A stretch of DNA of 64,000 nucleotides, taken from NCBI RefSeq assembly GCF_029906345.1, contig NZ_JARYGY010000001.1, positions 98,851 through 162,850 on the forward strand, written 5' to 3'. This DNA comes from Aquimarina mycalae (GTDB lineage Bacteria; Bacteroidota; Bacteroidia; Flavobacteriales; Flavobacteriaceae). Numbering within the stretch: the first letter of the stretch is position 1; the number at the start of each line of letters is the position of its first letter. The notes beneath the pieces are model-generated. The model was not told the origin of the DNA and searched no databases. It was given only the letters and a program-made list of their open reading frames with translations. Position numbers and translations under genes: made by a program. Positions 37,793 through 47,727 of this stretch are shown piece by piece.

Positions 37793-38292
37793 GGCATACC
37801 ACTCCTAATATCGAAAAAGGAATTTGTTATGGTCAAAGCGATCTGGGTGTAACAGAATCTTTTGACGCCGAAGCGCTAACAATTCATCAGCAAATTCCGA
37901 TTAAGGAAATTTCAAATATCTACGCTAGCCCGTTACAGCGTTGTAAATTATTAGCTAAGACATTTGATATCCCAACGATTTTTGATAACCGACTTAAAGA
38001 ATTGGATTTTGGTGATTGGGAACTACAACCTTGGGATAGTATTTCACCTTCAGAAATTAATCCTTGGATGGAAGATTTTGTAAATGTAAAAGTGCCCAAT
38101 GGAGAATCATATATTATGCTTCAGGAAAGGATACTTGCGTTTTATAATTCTTTAAATCATACTTCTACAGAAAAAATAGTTATTGTTACCCATGCAGGTC
38201 CAATGAGAGCTTTACTTGCATATATTCAGCAAATAGCACTTAAAGATTCTTTTAGCATTAAAATAAACTATGGCGATGTTATTAAAATCTAA
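37774..38292 (+). CDS. cobC: Alpha-ribazole phosphatase (histidine phosphatase family)
   Basis: A 172-residue histidine phosphatase that would remove the phosphate in the last steps of lower-ligand assembly. The catalytic LVRHT is at 5-9, the second His in VTHAGPMRALL near 147, and LKELDFGDWE matches the family. The call among phosphatases comes from its place after cobS. The 3' end overlaps the convergent PP-loop gene by four bases. Confidence 0.88.
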   Translation: MEIYLVRHTTPNIEKGICYGQSDLGVTESFDAEALTIHQQIPIKEISNIYASPLQRCKLLAKTFDIPTIFDNRLKELDFGDWELQPWDSISPSEINPWMEDFVNVKVPNGESYIMLQERILAFYNSLNHTSTEKIVIVTHAGPMRALLAYIQQIALKDSFSIKINYGDVIKI

Positions 38293-38936
38293 TCCAATAC
38301 TAATTTTGCAAAGTTGTAATTAGACGATATTTCCTTATCTACTACTTTTACTTGTAGTTTTTCTTTAAAAAGAGGTGCATTGGTAACCAGTGTATGATAT
38401 TCTCCATTTTCACCGCAAACATCCACAGATAAAGTTTCTAATTCTTTAATCAGTTCCTTATCGATAATTCTTCCCAAGAAATTGGGGCCTAAATCTTTAT
38501 TGCAGGATACTATCATCGCTTCAACACCAAAATCAATCATATCTAATACTAATTGTTTTCTGGGTTGTTGCCATATTGGTAATATTGCTTTTAAATTTGC
38601 AGCACCAGATACTTTTTCTTCCCATTGTCTATGTGACACTATATCTATATCTCCAAAAACCGCTGATTCTAATTTATAGGTATCGGTTAATGATTTTAGG
38701 TTATCAATATATAATCGCTCATAATCGTTCCAAGTACTCTCAAAAAAATGAATAGGTAAATGAAGAGATCTTGCTTGAGCTTCTAATATTTCTTTTGGAA
38801 TGCCGTGAGATCTAGATCGATCTCCATATTCATTTAATACATTAAATAAAACAGATGCCGTATTTCCTTTTTCAATTGCCTTATGCATTGCATAACAACT
38901 ATCCTTTCCTCCACTCCAAGAGCATACAAATGACAT
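38289..38936 (-). CDS. Dph6-related PP-loop ATP pyrophosphatase
   Basis: A 215-residue adenine-nucleotide alpha-hydrolase with the PP-loop SGGKDSCYA at 8-16 and the diphthine-ammonia-ligase-like later motifs GDIDIVSHRQWEE and VDVCGENGEYHT. Bacteria lack diphthamide, so the true reaction must differ. It is the only minus-strand gene between cobC and btuF, and related genes are found in other cobalamin clusters as I recall, which hints at a corrinoid-linked role. Confidence 0.8.
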   Translation of the reverse strand: MSFVCSWSGGKDSCYAMHKAIEKGNTASVLFNVLNEYGDRSRSHGIPKEILEAQARSLHLPIHFFESTWNDYERLYIDNLKSLTDTYKLESAVFGDIDIVSHRQWEEKVSGAANLKAILPIWQQPRKQLVLDMIDFGVEAMIVSCNKDLGPNFLGRIIDKELIKELETLSVDVCGENGEYHTLVTNAPLFKEKLQVKVVDKEISSNYNFAKLVLD

Positions 38937-39024
38937 ATTTTTATATTTTAAAACACAAATTAACGGTAAATCATAGTAAGATTTTCAAAAAAATATCGAA
39001 GTTTGACAAATATTTACACATCAA

Positions 39025-40170
39025 ATGAAGCATTATATAACCTTACTTTTTTTAATTCTTTCTTTTTTATCCTGCAAAAAAGAACAGAAAACACCTACCA
39101 GTAATATTGTTCAAGAACTGATTGAACAAGAAATCGGATATGCAACTGGTTTTACAATTCAGAATCACGACAATTACAAAGAAATAAATATTACTTCGCC
39201 TTGGCCAGATGCTAAAGGCACATTTACCTATATTCTTTATACCAAAGGAACCGAAAAACCAAAACTGTCTGTAAATAAAGAAGCTAAATTTATCGAAATC
39301 CCAGTAGATAAAACAATTGTGACATCTACTACCGACATACCTATGCTAGAGTATTTAGAATTAGAAAATAAATTAATAGGTTTTCCCCATACTGATTATA
39401 TTTCTTCAGAAAAAACAAGAAGTTTAGTTGAGAAAGACAGTATTGTAGAATTAGGAAACAATGGTCATTTAAATACTGAACTCACTTTAGAACTAGCTCC
39501 AGAGCTTGTCATAGGATATTCTGCCACTGGAGATACTAAGGCGTATGATCTATTAGAAAAAACAGGGATTCCTGTGGTAATGAATGGTTCTTGGATGGAA
39601 CAACACCCTCTTGGTCGAGCAGAATGGATAAAATTTGTAGCTGCTTTTTATAATAAAGAAAAAGAGGCGGACTCAATTTTTAGAAATATTGAAAAAGACT
39701 ATAAAGAAGCCGTTACCTTAGCTAAAAATGCTTCAGGTTCTCCTACTGTCTTGTCTGGTAATATGTTTAAAGATGTTTGGCATGTTCCTGGAGGAAATAG
39801 TTATGTAGCTAAATTCTTAAAAGATGCAAACACGAACTATTTGTGGGCAGAAACACAAAAAACAGGAAGCATAGCACTCAATTTTGAAAGTGTATTAGAA
39901 AAAGCTCAAAATGCAGCAATATGGATAGGTTCGGGAACTTCTAGATCATTGGCAGAACTTCAGGAAAAGAACAATCGATATACTTTTTTTGAAGCGTTTA
40001 AAAATAAAGCCGTATATTCTTCAACGTTAAAAACAGGCGCAAAAGGAGGATTGGTATATTACGAATTAGGCCCAATGCGGCCAGATTTAATTCTTAAGGA
40101 TATTATCCAAATAGCACATCCTGAACTATTAACAGATTACGAACCTTATTTTTTCGAAAAACTGAACTAG
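39025..40170 (+). CDS. btuF: Cobalamin ABC transporter substrate-binding lipoprotein
   Basis: A 381-residue lipoprotein (lipobox LSFLSC) with the periplasmic-binding-protein fold of the FecB/BtuF class: VTSTTDIPMLEYLELENKLIG and LAPELVIGYSATGDTKAYDLLEKTGIPVVM are characteristic. It ends where btuC begins. Corrinoid specificity comes from the neighbouring cob genes; a siderophore cannot be excluded from the protein alone. Confidence 0.87.
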   Translation: MKHYITLLFLILSFLSCKKEQKTPTSNIVQELIEQEIGYATGFTIQNHDNYKEINITSPWPDAKGTFTYILYTKGTEKPKLSVNKEAKFIEIPVDKTIVTSTTDIPMLEYLELENKLIGFPHTDYISSEKTRSLVEKDSIVELGNNGHLNTELTLELAPELVIGYSATGDTKAYDLLEKTGIPVVMNGSWMEQHPLGRAEWIKFVAAFYNKEKEADSIFRNIEKDYKEAVTLAKNASGSPTVLSGNMFKDVWHVPGGNSYVAKFLKDANTNYLWAETQKTGSIALNFESVLEKAQNAAIWIGSGTSRSLAELQEKNNRYTFFEAFKNKAVYSSTLKTGAKGGLVYYELGPMRPDLILKDIIQIAHPELLTDYEPYFFEKLN

Positions 40171-41202
40171 TTGACCCCAAACAAATCATATAAAGGTGTT
40201 TTTAGTATCATAATCATAGTATTATTACTGTGTTTTGTGACTAATATTAGTTTAGGCTCTGTACTTATTCCTTGGTTGGATACCTTACATAGCTTAATAG
40301 GTGGCACAGTAGAAAAAGAATCCTGGAGACATATTATTATAGATTATCGACTTCCTAAAGCAATAACTGCTGTAATTGTAGGAAGTGGATTAGGAGTCTC
40401 TGGATTATTGATGCAAACGCTATTTAGAAATCCTTTAGCTGGACCATTTGTTTTAGGTATTAGTTCTGGAGCTAGTCTTGGTGTGGCTTTGTTAATCTTA
40501 GGAAGTGCTTTTATCGGAGGTTCTGCAGGATTATTTTTAGTATCAAACTGGGGATTAGTTGCCGCAGCAAGTCTTGGAAGTATATTAGTCCTATTTATTG
40601 TAATGCTCGTTTCGATGAGAGTTCGGGATACCATGGCAATTCTGATCATTGGATTAATGTTTGGAAGTATCACTGCTGCAATTGTTAGTGTACTCTCCTA
40701 CTTTGCTCCTGCAGAACAATTACAAAGATATATCTTTTGGGGTTTTGGTAGTCTGGGTAATTTATCCTGGTTGGACCTATTAATTTTCTCTGCAATAGGA
40801 ATTATAGGAATGGTATTAGCTATTATAGCAATAAAACCATTAAACACATTACTACTAGGTGAAAATTATGCTCGTAGTCTTGGACTAAACATCAAAAAAA
40901 GTCGTTTTTTAGTTATTATTGCTACAGGATTATTAGCAGGAAGTATTACCGCTTTTGCTGGACCCATTGCATTTATTGGATTAGCGGTACCTCACTTAAC
41001 AAGGCAATTATTTCATACATCTGATCACAAAACACTAATTCCAGCCGTTATGTTATTTGGTAGTATTATTATGTTAGTATGTGATGCTATTGCCCAATTA
41101 CCAGGAACAGAATATACGTTACCCATAAATGCTATTACATCATTAATCGGAGCTCCAGTAGTAATATGGTTATTAGTTCGAAAACGAAAGATGCTATTTT
41201 AG
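40171..41202 (+). CDS. btuC: Cobalamin ABC transporter permease
   Basis: A 343-residue FecCD-family permease with about ten membrane spans; DYRLPKAITAVIVGSGLGVSGLLMQTLFRNPLAGPFVLGISSGA and GPIAFIGLAVPHL are family hallmarks (the first quoted as positions about 50-92). The start is TTG directly after the btuF stop; no ATG fits as well. The end overlaps btuD by 37 bases. Confidence 0.9.
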   Translation: MTPNKSYKGVFSIIIIVLLLCFVTNISLGSVLIPWLDTLHSLIGGTVEKESWRHIIIDYRLPKAITAVIVGSGLGVSGLLMQTLFRNPLAGPFVLGISSGASLGVALLILGSAFIGGSAGLFLVSNWGLVAAASLGSILVLFIVMLVSMRVRDTMAILIIGLMFGSITAAIVSVLSYFAPAEQLQRYIFWGFGSLGNLSWLDLLIFSAIGIIGMVLAIIAIKPLNTLLLGENYARSLGLNIKKSRFLVIIATGLLAGSITAFAGPIAFIGLAVPHLTRQLFHTSDHKTLIPAVMLFGSIIMLVCDAIAQLPGTEYTLPINAITSLIGAPVVIWLLVRKRKMLF

Positions 41203-42032
41203 CACTAAAAAATCAAAAAACAATTACAATAGATTCATTGAATCCTGAAAATCAAAATATCGTCCTTAAAACTGAAGATCTTTCAATCGGTTATCGCCAT
41301 AAAAACAATTTGGAGGTAGTTGCTGCAGATATTAATCTAAAGCTTTATGAAGGAGAGTTAGTAGGTTTAGTAGGTGCTAATGGTATCGGCAAATCTACCT
41401 TGCTTCGTACCTTGTCTAAGGTTCAACCTGCACTTCATGGTGACATATATTTATCAGACAAAGAACTTAAGACATATAAAACTTCTGAATTAGCTTCTCA
41501 ATTAAGTATTGTGCTAACAGAACAAATTGCTACTAAAAACCTAACAGTGCAGGAGTTAGTTGCATTAGGAAGACAACCATATACCAATTGGGTTGGTAAA
41601 TTAGCTGAAGAAGATATTGAAAAAGTACGTAAAGCTATAGAAGTTACACATATTACTGAATTGGTAGAACGACGATGTTATGAATTAAGTGATGGGCAAC
41701 TACAAAAGGTTCTAATTGCCCGCGCCATTGCTCAGGATACACCTTTTATAATGTTAGACGAGCCTACCACACATTTAGATGTATATCATAAAGCATATAT
41801 CTTAAAACTATTAAAACGTTTAGCCTTCGAAACTCAAAAAACTATTTTATTCTCTACGCATGAAATTGATTTTGCAATTCAATTATGTGATAAAATGATA
41901 GTTATGAATGAAGATGGTTTTGAATTTGGTCGTCCTAAAGAATTGATCCAATGTCGCGCTTTTTCTTCTTTATTTCCGGAAGACCTTATCATCTTTGATG
42001 AAGCAACCAAAAGTTATAGAGTGCGAAGCTAA
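41166..42032 (+). CDS. btuD: Cobalamin ABC transporter ATP-binding protein
   Basis: A 288-residue ABC ATPase with Walker A GANGIGKST (about 69-77), signature LSDGQLQKV (one change from LSGGQ) and Walker B FIMLDEPTTHLD. It partners the permease and binding protein just upstream. About 30 extra N-terminal residues precede the ABC fold and arise from the overlap with btuC; a later start is possible. Confidence 0.9.
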   Translation: MVISSKTKDAILALKNQKTITIDSLNPENQNIVLKTEDLSIGYRHKNNLEVVAADINLKLYEGELVGLVGANGIGKSTLLRTLSKVQPALHGDIYLSDKELKTYKTSELASQLSIVLTEQIATKNLTVQELVALGRQPYTNWVGKLAEEDIEKVRKAIEVTHITELVERRCYELSDGQLQKVLIARAIAQDTPFIMLDEPTTHLDVYHKAYILKLLKRLAFETQKTILFSTHEIDFAIQLCDKMIVMNEDGFEFGRPKELIQCRAFSSLFPEDLIIFDEATKSYRVRS

Positions 42033-42217
42033 GGTCTTTTTCAAAGCTTTTTTGATTAAATGCCCCGCTTCTATTTATCATGGATTGAATAACTCTACAA
42101 TTTATAGAAAAAAGGTAGCATTTTTTGTTTCAAATACTTATTCTACAAAAAATAAAACAAGGAATTGATCTTTTGCTATGCTTTATCTACTTTAGACCAC
42201 TGAAATCTATATTCCTA

Positions 42218-43015
42218 ATGCCCGTAAAGTATTCTTTTGATCCTTCTAAAAAACATCACCTATTTGTTGGGTTAGGACTAGCAGTTTGGATATTTATCTT
42301 TTTATACTTTACGGAACCTCTGGATGTTAATGAGCTTACCAATACAGAAAAACTCATGTATCTTCCTATCTATGGTTTGGTTGGCGCTATGTGTTATATC
42401 TCCATGCTTCCAGTACAAAGTTTCTTGTATACAAAAAATAAAAAGCAATGGTATTTTACAACCGAGACTATTTTCCTTTTACTATTTATGTTATTAGGCT
42501 TGCTACTAAGTAGAAGTTTTTATCTCTACATTGTTATGAAAGGAGAACCTAATCCATATACTTTAGGGTACTATATTAAGAATATTTACGCTCCAGCAAT
42601 ACTAACAATTTTACCTATTGTAATTATTGGAAGATGGTCTTTCGGAAAATATAATAATAAGAAACTGGAAGATCAAAAAGTCGAAATTAAAGGAGTAGGA
42701 ACTTACGAAAACTTAAGGCTTTTTTTTAATGATATTCTCTGTATTCAATCCTCGGATAACTATGTAGAGGTTTCTTATTTGGATAATGGACAGTTAAAAA
42801 AACATTTAATTCGCAATACTCTTTCAACTATAGGTGCTAGTTTTCCGCAATTGCTACAAACACATCGTTCTTTTCTCATAAACCCATATCATTTTAAACA
42901 ATGGAAAACCGAAAAAAGTAAACTTATAATCATTTTAGCTTTTGATATAGCAATACCAATTTCCAGGACTTTTCAAACACAAGTAAAAGAGCACCTGCAT
43001 TCTACCACAAAATAG
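42218..43015 (+). CDS. Membrane-bound LytTR transcriptional regulator
   Basis: A 265-residue protein with four hydrophobic segments (about 16-32, 48-66, 83-104, 120-142) followed by a LytTR DNA-binding domain (about 170-260; ILCIQSSDNYVEVSY and THRSFLINPYHF). The frame can be extended to a TTG at 42125, but ATG at 42218 gives the usual N-terminus. No receiver domain is present, so the membrane part probably senses the signal directly. It is about 190 bases after btuD. Confidence 0.82.
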   Translation: MPVKYSFDPSKKHHLFVGLGLAVWIFIFLYFTEPLDVNELTNTEKLMYLPIYGLVGAMCYISMLPVQSFLYTKNKKQWYFTTETIFLLLFMLLGLLLSRSFYLYIVMKGEPNPYTLGYYIKNIYAPAILTILPIVIIGRWSFGKYNNKKLEDQKVEIKGVGTYENLRLFFNDILCIQSSDNYVEVSYLDNGQLKKHLIRNTLSTIGASFPQLLQTHRSFLINPYHFKQWKTEKSKLIIILAFDIAIPISRTFQTQVKEHLHSTTK

Positions 43016-43108
43016 TTACAACTCGCCACAAGCACCTATTTCTATACACTTGAATCGTGTTCACTTCATAGTTTTGACATTCAATAAATGTCAAAATCTT
43101 ATTCAGAT

Positions 43109-44110
43109 ATGAAAACCTTAATTTCAATAATAGTACTTTTTAGTATATGTGTTGGCACGATATTTTCACAACCGAAAAAACAGCCTGAAATATTTATAAT
43201 AGGCACTATGCACAACGTACCTAAAATTGTAAAACACAGCTATCGTCCACTTCTTAAAATTGCAAAATCATACAAGCCTGATGCAATTTATGTAGAGCGT
43301 CAAAGGCCTAATGACACATTGAGTTTAAAAAATTATGAAAGTAGTTGGTTTATACCTTATGGGGATAGTATTGCTACTATTTTCAAAAATGATGTTAAGC
43401 GCACGTTGCGATTACAAGACCTGAGTGTACATTCTATGAAATCAGATGATTTTAAATATCTAAAACAATACTATGCTACAATAAGAGATAAAGCGAATTG
43501 GTATTATTATGCGTATTTATACAAATACGGAATAAAGGGTAGCAAAAAACCTGTAAGAAATGAAAATGGTGATCTTACAGCTAAACTAGCCATTACGATG
43601 AATCTGAATTATATCCATGCGATGGATTATCAACATGAAACACAACAATACACGAAGCTTTCCAAAGCCTGTATTAAGCAAAGTCAAGAAGATGATCAAG
43701 TACGATATCTAAAAAAACGTAATAAAAGAGATTACCAAAGTGCCATCTTACCAGCTCTTTTTGGAAGACTTGGGTTTTATACCAATAAACAAAAGACCAT
43801 TAAAAATTATGAGATTTCTAATCGTTTTACTTTCAGGAAAACAGATTGCACTCCTTGTATAGAAGCCGCAGCAGTATGGGATCGCAGAAATGCAGGAATG
43901 GCAAAAAACATTGGTGAACAGGTATTACAACACAACCATCAAAATTCAATTGTAATTGTAGGTGCTGGTCACGTATTAGGAATTAAAAAAGAACTAGAAA
44001 AACAATACCCATCAATTACAGTGAAAATTATGGATGAAATATCAATAAAGAAAAAAAACATCAAGACTAATTCAATAAATCATAGAAAAAAATCACAAAA
44101 AAACCCTTGA
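43109..44110 (+). CDS. TIKI/TraB-superfamily-like exported protein (DUF5694-like)
   Basis: A 333-residue protein with signal peptide MKTLISIIVLFSICVGTIFSQ. IIGTMHNVP near the start of the mature part, YVERQRP, and VIVGAGHVLGI near the end match the GxxH ... GxxH layout of the TIKI/TraB/EreA-like hydrolase superfamily, and DUF5694 proteins look like this. An upstream in-frame ATG at 43088 adds seven residues. Substrate unknown; a metal-dependent peptidase is possible. Confidence 0.7.
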   Translation: MKTLISIIVLFSICVGTIFSQPKKQPEIFIIGTMHNVPKIVKHSYRPLLKIAKSYKPDAIYVERQRPNDTLSLKNYESSWFIPYGDSIATIFKNDVKRTLRLQDLSVHSMKSDDFKYLKQYYATIRDKANWYYYAYLYKYGIKGSKKPVRNENGDLTAKLAITMNLNYIHAMDYQHETQQYTKLSKACIKQSQEDDQVRYLKKRNKRDYQSAILPALFGRLGFYTNKQKTIKNYEISNRFTFRKTDCTPCIEAAAVWDRRNAGMAKNIGEQVLQHNHQNSIVIVGAGHVLGIKKELEKQYPSITVKIMDEISIKKKNIKTNSINHRKKSQKNP

Positions 44111-44273
44111 AAAAATGATGTTTTATCATAACAAATACTTAAAACTTATATATATATTTACATCATAAAAAGTAATATTAATACTAGTATTTCTCTACCT
44201 CACAAATTAATTATTTTAAAGGATTTATTAAAAGTTAGTTGTTATAATAACAACCAATACCTATAAATATAAT

Positions 44274-45728
44274 ATGCTTAGATTTTTACTTTGTGCTGTT
44301 ATTTTTTCTTTATCATTTTTAACATTATCTGCACAATCGGTAAATGATTACAGAACGAATGGAAGTAATGGTAATTGGACAAACGTATCTATTTGGGAAG
44401 TATATAATGGAACAGTTTGGGTAGCTGCAACGAACTATCCAGGGCAAATCGCAGGTACTAATGCTGTATCAATAGAAGGTAACTCTGAAATAACTATAAA
44501 TTCTAATATACCTAACAGTTTTATTTCGCTTACTATAGGACCTGGTATTTTATTTGTTAGCGCAGATTCTAGTCTTGATACTCCATTAATTACACTAATC
44601 ACAGGAGGTGAAGCAGAATGGACAAGTAACAACACCGACTTATCGCTTCCTGCTAATGCATCTATAATAATTGATGGTGGTAATTTAGTAGAAGACAATC
44701 CATGTAATGCTACTAAAACAATAACTATTGGTGGTACTGTTTATGCATCCTGTAATGGTGGCGGTGGCGGTGTAAATTATGATTTTGATGATATTAATAC
44801 TGGCGGAGGAACACTTAGTGTTGCTCCGAGTTCGAATGCCCCAATATGTTCAGGACAAACGCTAACTCTTTTTGCAAACCCTGCAGGAGCTGGAAGTACT
44901 GGTGCAACATTTAGTTGGTTGGGAACAGGACCAGGAGGATACTCATTTAATGCTACCGCACAAAACCCAACAGAAAGTAGTATAACTATAAGTGGAACCT
45001 ACACATATACGGTAACCATAACCGATGGCGATGGTAATGGAAACACGAATACGAATACTATTGATGTAATAGTTAATAATGCTCCCAATGCACCAGTAAG
45101 TAATGGCAACCAAATTGTTTGCAGAGGAATTACTGGTACTTTAACCGCTACTGTAAATGTCGGTGAAACCATAGATTGGTATAATACAGCTTCTGGAGGA
45201 ACCCCTTTATTAACTGGTAATACTAGTTATTCAACCGCAGTTGCTGGTAGTTATTATGCAGAGGCAAGAAATACAACAACAGGATGTATTAGTATTAGCA
45301 GAATAGGTGTTATTTTATCTAATAAATCTTGTAAAGTTATTACTAATAGGAGAATCACCTTTAGAGTACATTCAGGAGTTATTGGTCCATCTGGCGCTTT
45401 AACGACAGATATGATCGTTAACTTTTTCGATGATGGACAAAACGGAGTTGGTAACCCGTATCAACTTCAAGTACAAAACAATACAGCAATTGGATTTAGC
45501 TATCAAATATGGATACAAAATGTTCCTTATGCATCAATCCCAGGATTGAGCTTGATAAATCACACATTAAATACTATAAACAACGGTGATGGAACCTATA
45601 ATTATTTATTTACCAGTACAAGTCCTCTAGGCGCATTCCAATCCAGATCTATAACTGGTTCTGGAAGTGCTCCAACACCATTAGGAATAGGGATTGCTTG
45701 CGGATGTATAAGTTTTTACAAACTATAG
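44274..45728 (+). CDS. Secreted protein with Ig-like domains
   Basis: A 484-residue protein with a signal peptide ending LSAQS. A G8/parallel-beta-like N-terminal region (about 25-140; NGNWTNVSIWE) leads to a PKD-like domain (about 180-265), an Ig_7-like domain (about 270-345; YYAEARNTTTGC) and a final domain of about 130 residues with no known motif. No T9SS sorting domain is recognisable at the end (ACGCISFYKL), so its final location is uncertain. Confidence 0.7.
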   Translation: MLRFLLCAVIFSLSFLTLSAQSVNDYRTNGSNGNWTNVSIWEVYNGTVWVAATNYPGQIAGTNAVSIEGNSEITINSNIPNSFISLTIGPGILFVSADSSLDTPLITLITGGEAEWTSNNTDLSLPANASIIIDGGNLVEDNPCNATKTITIGGTVYASCNGGGGGVNYDFDDINTGGGTLSVAPSSNAPICSGQTLTLFANPAGAGSTGATFSWLGTGPGGYSFNATAQNPTESSITISGTYTYTVTITDGDGNGNTNTNTIDVIVNNAPNAPVSNGNQIVCRGITGTLTATVNVGETIDWYNTASGGTPLLTGNTSYSTAVAGSYYAEARNTTTGCISISRIGVILSNKSCKVITNRRITFRVHSGVIGPSGALTTDMIVNFFDDGQNGVGNPYQLQVQNNTAIGFSYQIWIQNVPYASIPGLSLINHTLNTINNGDGTYNYLFTSTSPLGAFQSRSITGSGSAPTPLGIGIACGCISFYKL

Positions 45729-45780
45729 TTTTCATATACCTAATAATTCAATATTTTAGATGCATCAAAAAAACTAATCT

Positions 45781-46245
45781 TTGAATCATCTACCAAACAT
45801 TATCGAATCTATTATTCAATGGGGAATAACTCCAAAACTTCCTATTGAAAACAAAGAGCTTCTTTTAAAAAAATCATTAATACTATTGTATCAGGAATAT
45901 CTTATCTTAGAAGGAAAGGTTACAGATGATGAGAACGATTATCCTGAAGCTCCAGAATTTAACTTCGAAAAAATCTCAAATACGATTCGATCTAATTTTC
46001 CAGAATTAGGATTTTACCAAAACGTTGCAGACCCTTTTGATCTAGAGAAACCAGATACTATTCTTGGTGATGCTAATGATGATTTATCTGATATTATCAA
46101 AGATTTGATGGAAGTACAATGGAGGTTCCAAAATACGAGTGCAGTAGATGCGGTTTGGTATTTTGAGTTTATTATGCGTAATCATTCTGAAAGGCATATT
46201 GTAAATATTTTAAAGACTTTAAAGGATATAGAAGAACAATTATAA
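45781..46245 (+). CDS. DUF5063 family protein
   Basis: A 154-residue soluble acidic protein. The start is TTG (LNHLPNIIES), since no upstream ATG is available. The pattern LLYQEYLILEG and ILGDANDDLSDIIKDLMEVQWRF matches DUF5063 as I know it. Function unknown. rmuC follows on the same strand but has its own promoter-like box. Confidence 0.72.
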   Translation: MNHLPNIIESIIQWGITPKLPIENKELLLKKSLILLYQEYLILEGKVTDDENDYPEAPEFNFEKISNTIRSNFPELGFYQNVADPFDLEKPDTILGDANDDLSDIIKDLMEVQWRFQNTSAVDAVWYFEFIMRNHSERHIVNILKTLKDIEEQL

Positions 46246-46293
46246 TTTGATTATTTAACTATACTTCTTCTCGGCTTATACTAGCTAAATTTT

Positions 46294-46301
46294 TATCTTT
46301 G
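46294..46301 (+). promoter_or_regulatory. Bacteroidota-type -7 box before rmuC
   Basis: TATCTTTG fits TAnnTTTG, 17 bases before the rmuC start. No clear -33 TTG. Confidence 0.5.
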
Positions 46302-46318
46302 GATAAACAAAAAATTAC

Positions 46319-47710
46319 ATGTCAGAATACATATTGCTCATTGTGGCAGTTGCCGCGATTATAGTTGGTTTTTTTATAGGTAAATACGTTGCTTCTCTTA
46401 AAAACAAGAGTGATCAGACTACACTTACTGAAAGAGCCAATCAATTACAATTACAGTTTGACGAAGCAAAAAAAACTGCTGATCAGCAATTAGAGTACAC
46501 AAAACAACAACAAGAAGTACATAAGCAATCCTTAGAAAAACAGCTTGCCGAAATATCTAAAGAGCGAGAAGAAATCCGTAGAGAAAAAGATTTTCTAAAT
46601 ACAGAACTTACTCGTCGTAATGCCGAATTCGAAAATTTGCAACTCAAAAACAATGAACAAAAGGATGAAGTAGAAAAATTACAAGAAAAATTCACCAAAG
46701 AATTCGAAAATCTGGCGAATAAAATTCTTGATGAGAAGTCTAATAAGTTTACAGAACAGAATAAAGAAAACATAAAAAACATCCTAAATCCTCTGCAAGA
46801 GAAAATCAATACTTTCGAGAAAAAAGTAGAACAAACACATAAAGAAAGTATAGACTATCACGCGGCTTTACGTCAGCAAATAGTAGGTCTTAAGGATCTC
46901 AACGAACAGATGAGTAAAGAGGCTACAAACCTAACAAAAGCGCTAAAAGGTGATAGTAAAATGCAAGGAAATTGGGGTGAATTGGTTTTAGAACGTGTAT
47001 TAGAAAAGTCTGGACTAGAAAAAGATCGAGAATATTTTGTACAGCAAAGCTTTACTACAAATGATGGGCAGCGCGTATTACCTGATGTTGTTATTCATTT
47101 GCCAGATAATAAAAAAATGGTCATTGATTCTAAAGTTACGTTAACCGCTTATGAACGTTATGTGAATGAAGATGATGAAAACCTTAGAGCAACCTATCTA
47201 AAAGAACATATCACATCATTAAGGCGTCATATTGATCAACTTTCTGAAAAAAACTATCAAGACCTTTATGATATAGAGTCTCCTGATTTCGTGTTACTTT
47301 TTGTTCCTATCGAACCTGCTTTTGCCATTGCAATTAATGAAGATAGCAAATTATACAATCAAGCATTTGAAAAGAATATCGTAATTGTAACTCCATCCAC
47401 ACTTTTGGCCACTTTACGAACCATTGATACCATGTGGAATAATGAAAAACAGCAGCGTAATGCAATTGAAATAGCAAGGCAGGCTGGTGCATTGTATGAT
47501 AAATTTGAAGGATTGGTTAAAGATCTTACTGGAGTTGGTAAAAAGATAGATGACGCTAAAAAAGATTACTCAGCTGCTATGAACAAATTGGTGGACGGAC
47601 GTGGAAATCTAATTACTAGTGTAGAAAAATTGAAGAAAATGGGAGCCAAAGCCAAAAAATCACTTCCGGAAGCAATTATAAAACGTGCTGAAGAAGATAA
47701 CGACATATAA
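46319..47710 (+). CDS. rmuC: DNA recombination protein RmuC
   Basis: A 463-residue protein with an N-terminal membrane anchor (about 5-25), a long coiled coil (about 30-190) and the RmuC nuclease-like domain (about 215-400; GNWGELVLERVLEKSGL, LPDVVIHLPDNKKMVIDSKVTL, EPAFAIAI, TPSTLLATLRTI). It limits inversions or rearrangements of DNA in other bacteria. Length is normal. Confidence 0.95.
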   Translation: MSEYILLIVAVAAIIVGFFIGKYVASLKNKSDQTTLTERANQLQLQFDEAKKTADQQLEYTKQQQEVHKQSLEKQLAEISKEREEIRREKDFLNTELTRRNAEFENLQLKNNEQKDEVEKLQEKFTKEFENLANKILDEKSNKFTEQNKENIKNILNPLQEKINTFEKKVEQTHKESIDYHAALRQQIVGLKDLNEQMSKEATNLTKALKGDSKMQGNWGELVLERVLEKSGLEKDREYFVQQSFTTNDGQRVLPDVVIHLPDNKKMVIDSKVTLTAYERYVNEDDENLRATYLKEHITSLRRHIDQLSEKNYQDLYDIESPDFVLLFVPIEPAFAIAINEDSKLYNQAFEKNIVIVTPSTLLATLRTIDTMWNNEKQQRNAIEIARQAGALYDKFEGLVKDLTGVGKKIDDAKKDYSAAMNKLVDGRGNLITSVEKLKKMGAKAKKSLPEAIIKRAEEDNDI

Positions 47711-47727
47711 TCTCAATACCACGAAAT

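Noticed and set aside
42125-42217. TTG-initiated extension of the membrane LytTR regulator
   Set aside because: The extra 31 residues are unlike family N-termini; ATG at 42218 gives a normal start.
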